A DNA stretch of 64,000 bases from an uncultured Kordiimonas sp. (lineage in GTDB: Bacteria; Pseudomonadota; Alphaproteobacteria; Sphingomonadales; Kordiimonadaceae): the NCBI GenBank assembly GCA_947492375.1, contig CANLMI010000002.1, positions 869,529 through 933,528 on the forward strand, in the 5' to 3' direction. This document shows, piece by piece, positions 62,758 through 64,000 of this stretch. Position numbers and translations under genes: made by a program. The notes under the pieces are model-generated. The model was not told where the DNA came from and made no database searches. It saw only the letters and a program-made list of their open reading frames with translations. Positions within the stretch are counted from its first letter, which is position 1; each line of letters opens with the position of its first letter.

Positions 62758-63272
62758 GATTGTCCCTCAGACATGGCATCACTCCAAACAAAGCGTAAGG
62801 ATTTGGCGGCTAAACCACACATAAATACAACAGGGCCCGACGCTACAAGCACTTGTGGTATCCATAGCGGTGTTTGACTCGGAAAATAAGATACAGTTCC
62901 TGCCGTAAATGTATCAAAAGCAAACCTAATAGCAGCAAACCCCCAATACCCAACAACAACAAGCGACAACATTCCAGCAAGAAGCTTTATAACCGCCTGA
63001 ACATTACCGCTTAAAAATTCTTCCAGAAGTTTAACCCGGACATGTGTTCCATCTCTTAGTGCCTCTCCACTGCCCAAAAGTAAAACACCCGCCACAAGAT
63101 AGCCGCTATATTCCACACTAAAACTGATACTCGTGCTAAATATATTCCGCATAATAATCTCGGCAGTTCCAAGAAGTAATAGCCCAGACAATAGAATAGC
63201 CGCTAAATATGCCGACCACAGGCAAACTCTATCCAAAACCTTTAGGATATATTGAATACTATTAGGCATCAT
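62754..63272 (-). CDS. dctQ: TRAP transporter small permease DctQ
   Basis: 172 aa with four membrane helices (about 14-35, 50-68, 90-112, 133-155). 'GTAEIIMRNIFSTSISFSVEYSGYLVAGVLLLGSGEALRDGTHVRV' is the DctQ core motif. It bridges the large permease and the binding protein. Overlaps dctP and dctM by ATGA at both ends, so the three subunits are translationally coupled. Confidence 0.94.
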   Translation of the reverse strand: MMPNSIQYILKVLDRVCLWSAYLAAILLSGLLLLGTAEIIMRNIFSTSISFSVEYSGYLVAGVLLLGSGEALRDGTHVRVKLLEEFLSGNVQAVIKLLAGMLSLVVVGYWGFAAIRFAFDTFTAGTVSYFPSQTPLWIPQVLVASGPVVFMCGLAAKSLRFVWSDAMSEGQS

Positions 63273-64000
63273 TTCTCTATTTCTACCTCTAACGGAGGCC
63301 TGCCAGTTATTTTGAGATATCTCTCCAAAATTGGCTTACTCTCGGGTACGCGGTCAATAAATTCATACCACATTTCATGGGATACTGCCTTGATACTGTT
63401 AGATAATTCAGCACTCAATTGAACAGTTTTTATGCCATTATCAACGAGTATCTGGAGCTTTTCTTTATCATCTCTTGCTGATATTTCCCAAAACTTTGGT
63501 TCTAATTGTTTTGCAATAGTATCAATAGCGATCTGGTCAGGTTTTGGTATTTCTTCCCAGACATCTTTGTTAATTACCATCATATTGGAAATCCAATGAT
63601 GATTTGTACGCAAAACGGTTGATACAAATTCCCAATATTTTTGTGCTGTCGCTGTTGATGTAGAGGTCAATACGCCGTCCAGAGTTCCAGCTGCAAGCGA
63701 TGGTACTACATCAGCATAAGGCATTTGAATTGGCACCACTCCTAATCTATCCATCAATTCAGTGGTGTTTGCATCCAGTGTTCGAATTTTTAATGTCGAT
63801 AGGTCTTCAAGTTTAGCGGGTGATACATCACTGAATAAATTTTGATTAGGCCAGGGAACTATGTAAAGAACTTTCAACCCATGTCTGGCATATGCCGCTT
63901 CAACAACTGGACGTAAAATTGAATATAGCGCTTTTAATTCATCCTGCGTATCAACCAAAAATGGTAGCGATTCAAACCCTAAGATTGGCTCACTACCAAC
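63269..64000 (-). CDS. dctP: TRAP transporter substrate-binding protein DctP (partial)
   Basis: The 3' 243 codons of a periplasmic binding protein; the reading frame continues past the window edge, so the signal peptide and N-terminal lobe are not seen. 'FSDVSPAKLEDLSTLKIRTLDANTTELMDRLGVVPIQMPYADVVPSLAAGTLDGVLTS' contains the Arg that usually anchors the ligand carboxylate in 'KIRTLD', and the rest follows the DctP helical C-terminal pattern. It is the first of the three visible TRAP genes. The carboxylate-binding Arg favours an organic acid ligand. Confidence 0.9.
   Translation of the reverse strand, partial: VGSEPILGFESLPFLVDTQDELKALYSILRPVVEAAYARHGLKVLYIVPWPNQNLFSDVSPAKLEDLSTLKIRTLDANTTELMDRLGVVPIQMPYADVVPSLAAGTLDGVLTSTSTATAQKYWEFVSTVLRTNHHWISNMMVINKDVWEEIPKPDQIAIDTIAKQLEPKFWEISARDDKEKLQILVDNGIKTVQLSAELSNSIKAVSHEMWYEFIDRVPESKPILERYLKITGRPPLEVEIEK

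Noticed and set aside
1-64000. tRNA, rRNA genes, CRISPR arrays or an integrated prophage
   Set aside because: None seen: no cloverleaf-like or direct-repeat array, no phage structural or integrase gene on either strand.

Overview
The window looks like a chromosomal segment of an AT-leaning, probably marine alphaproteobacterium. The grounds are a complete ccoNOQPGHIS (fixNOQP-fixGHIS) block, the rsmB-rpe-heparinase-purH neighbourhood, alphaproteobacterial orphan families (DUF1674, a DUF6460-like membrane protein, OlsB-like GNAT, HIT protein), a FecI/FecR/TonB-receptor operon and a DctPQM TRAP transporter. I cannot name a genus. No rRNA, tRNA or CRISPR array was seen.

Layout. 0-9.3 kb is catabolic and redox metabolism: an enoyl-CoA hydratase, an XRE-cupin regulator, kbl-tdh threonine breakdown, glutaryl-CoA dehydrogenase, a Baeyer-Villiger-type monooxygenase, a membrane desaturase and hemN with an FNR-type box. 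9.5-18.6 kb is the most unusual part: eight same-strand genes predicted to build a proton-motive-force-driven envelope complex. They are two secreted proteins sharing a short motif, two membrane-anchored periplasmic scaffold proteins (TPR/PEGA and PEGA/FGE-like), a tiny secreted or anchored protein, a MotA/TolQ/ExbB channel, and two paralogous von Willebrand A proteins whose single membrane helix carries a stator-like Asp. 18.7-23.6 kb is an ECF sigma/FecR/TonB-receptor operon. 23.6-26.2 kb is a scar: a candidate small RNA with a strong terminator, a decayed RHS-repeat fragment, an IS6-family element without target duplication, and a thiolase cut off by that element.

26.3-35.5 kb is the microaerobic respiration locus: an FNR-family regulator with an unusual C-terminal CX2CX5C motif, convergent with a nine-gene, almost continuously overlapping operon (DsbD_2-like protein, then ccoNOQPGHIS). 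The operon starts at a promoter with an FNR box placed near -41.5. The same box type precedes hemN, so the two loci plausibly form one low-oxygen regulon. 35.6-42.5 kb holds a glutamine cyclotransferase, an orphan ParA with a ribbon-helix-helix partner, two divergent SPOR-domain proteins, Hsp20, YjbQ and a DUF481 outer-membrane protein. 42.9-46.3 kb pairs a HerA-like ATPase with a helical protein I do not recognise. 46.3-61.5 kb is housekeeping: DUF1674, CPBP protease, HtpX, a PfkB kinase, CysZ/EI24-like protein, lipoprotein, DUF938 methyltransferase, OlsB-like acyltransferase, AmpG-like transporter, thioesterase, RsmB, Rpe, heparinase-like protein, PurH and a HIT protein. The window ends inside a TRAP transporter operon (dctM, dctQ, partial dctP).

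All assignments are by reading translated sequence and motifs. No database search, structure prediction or statistics were run.
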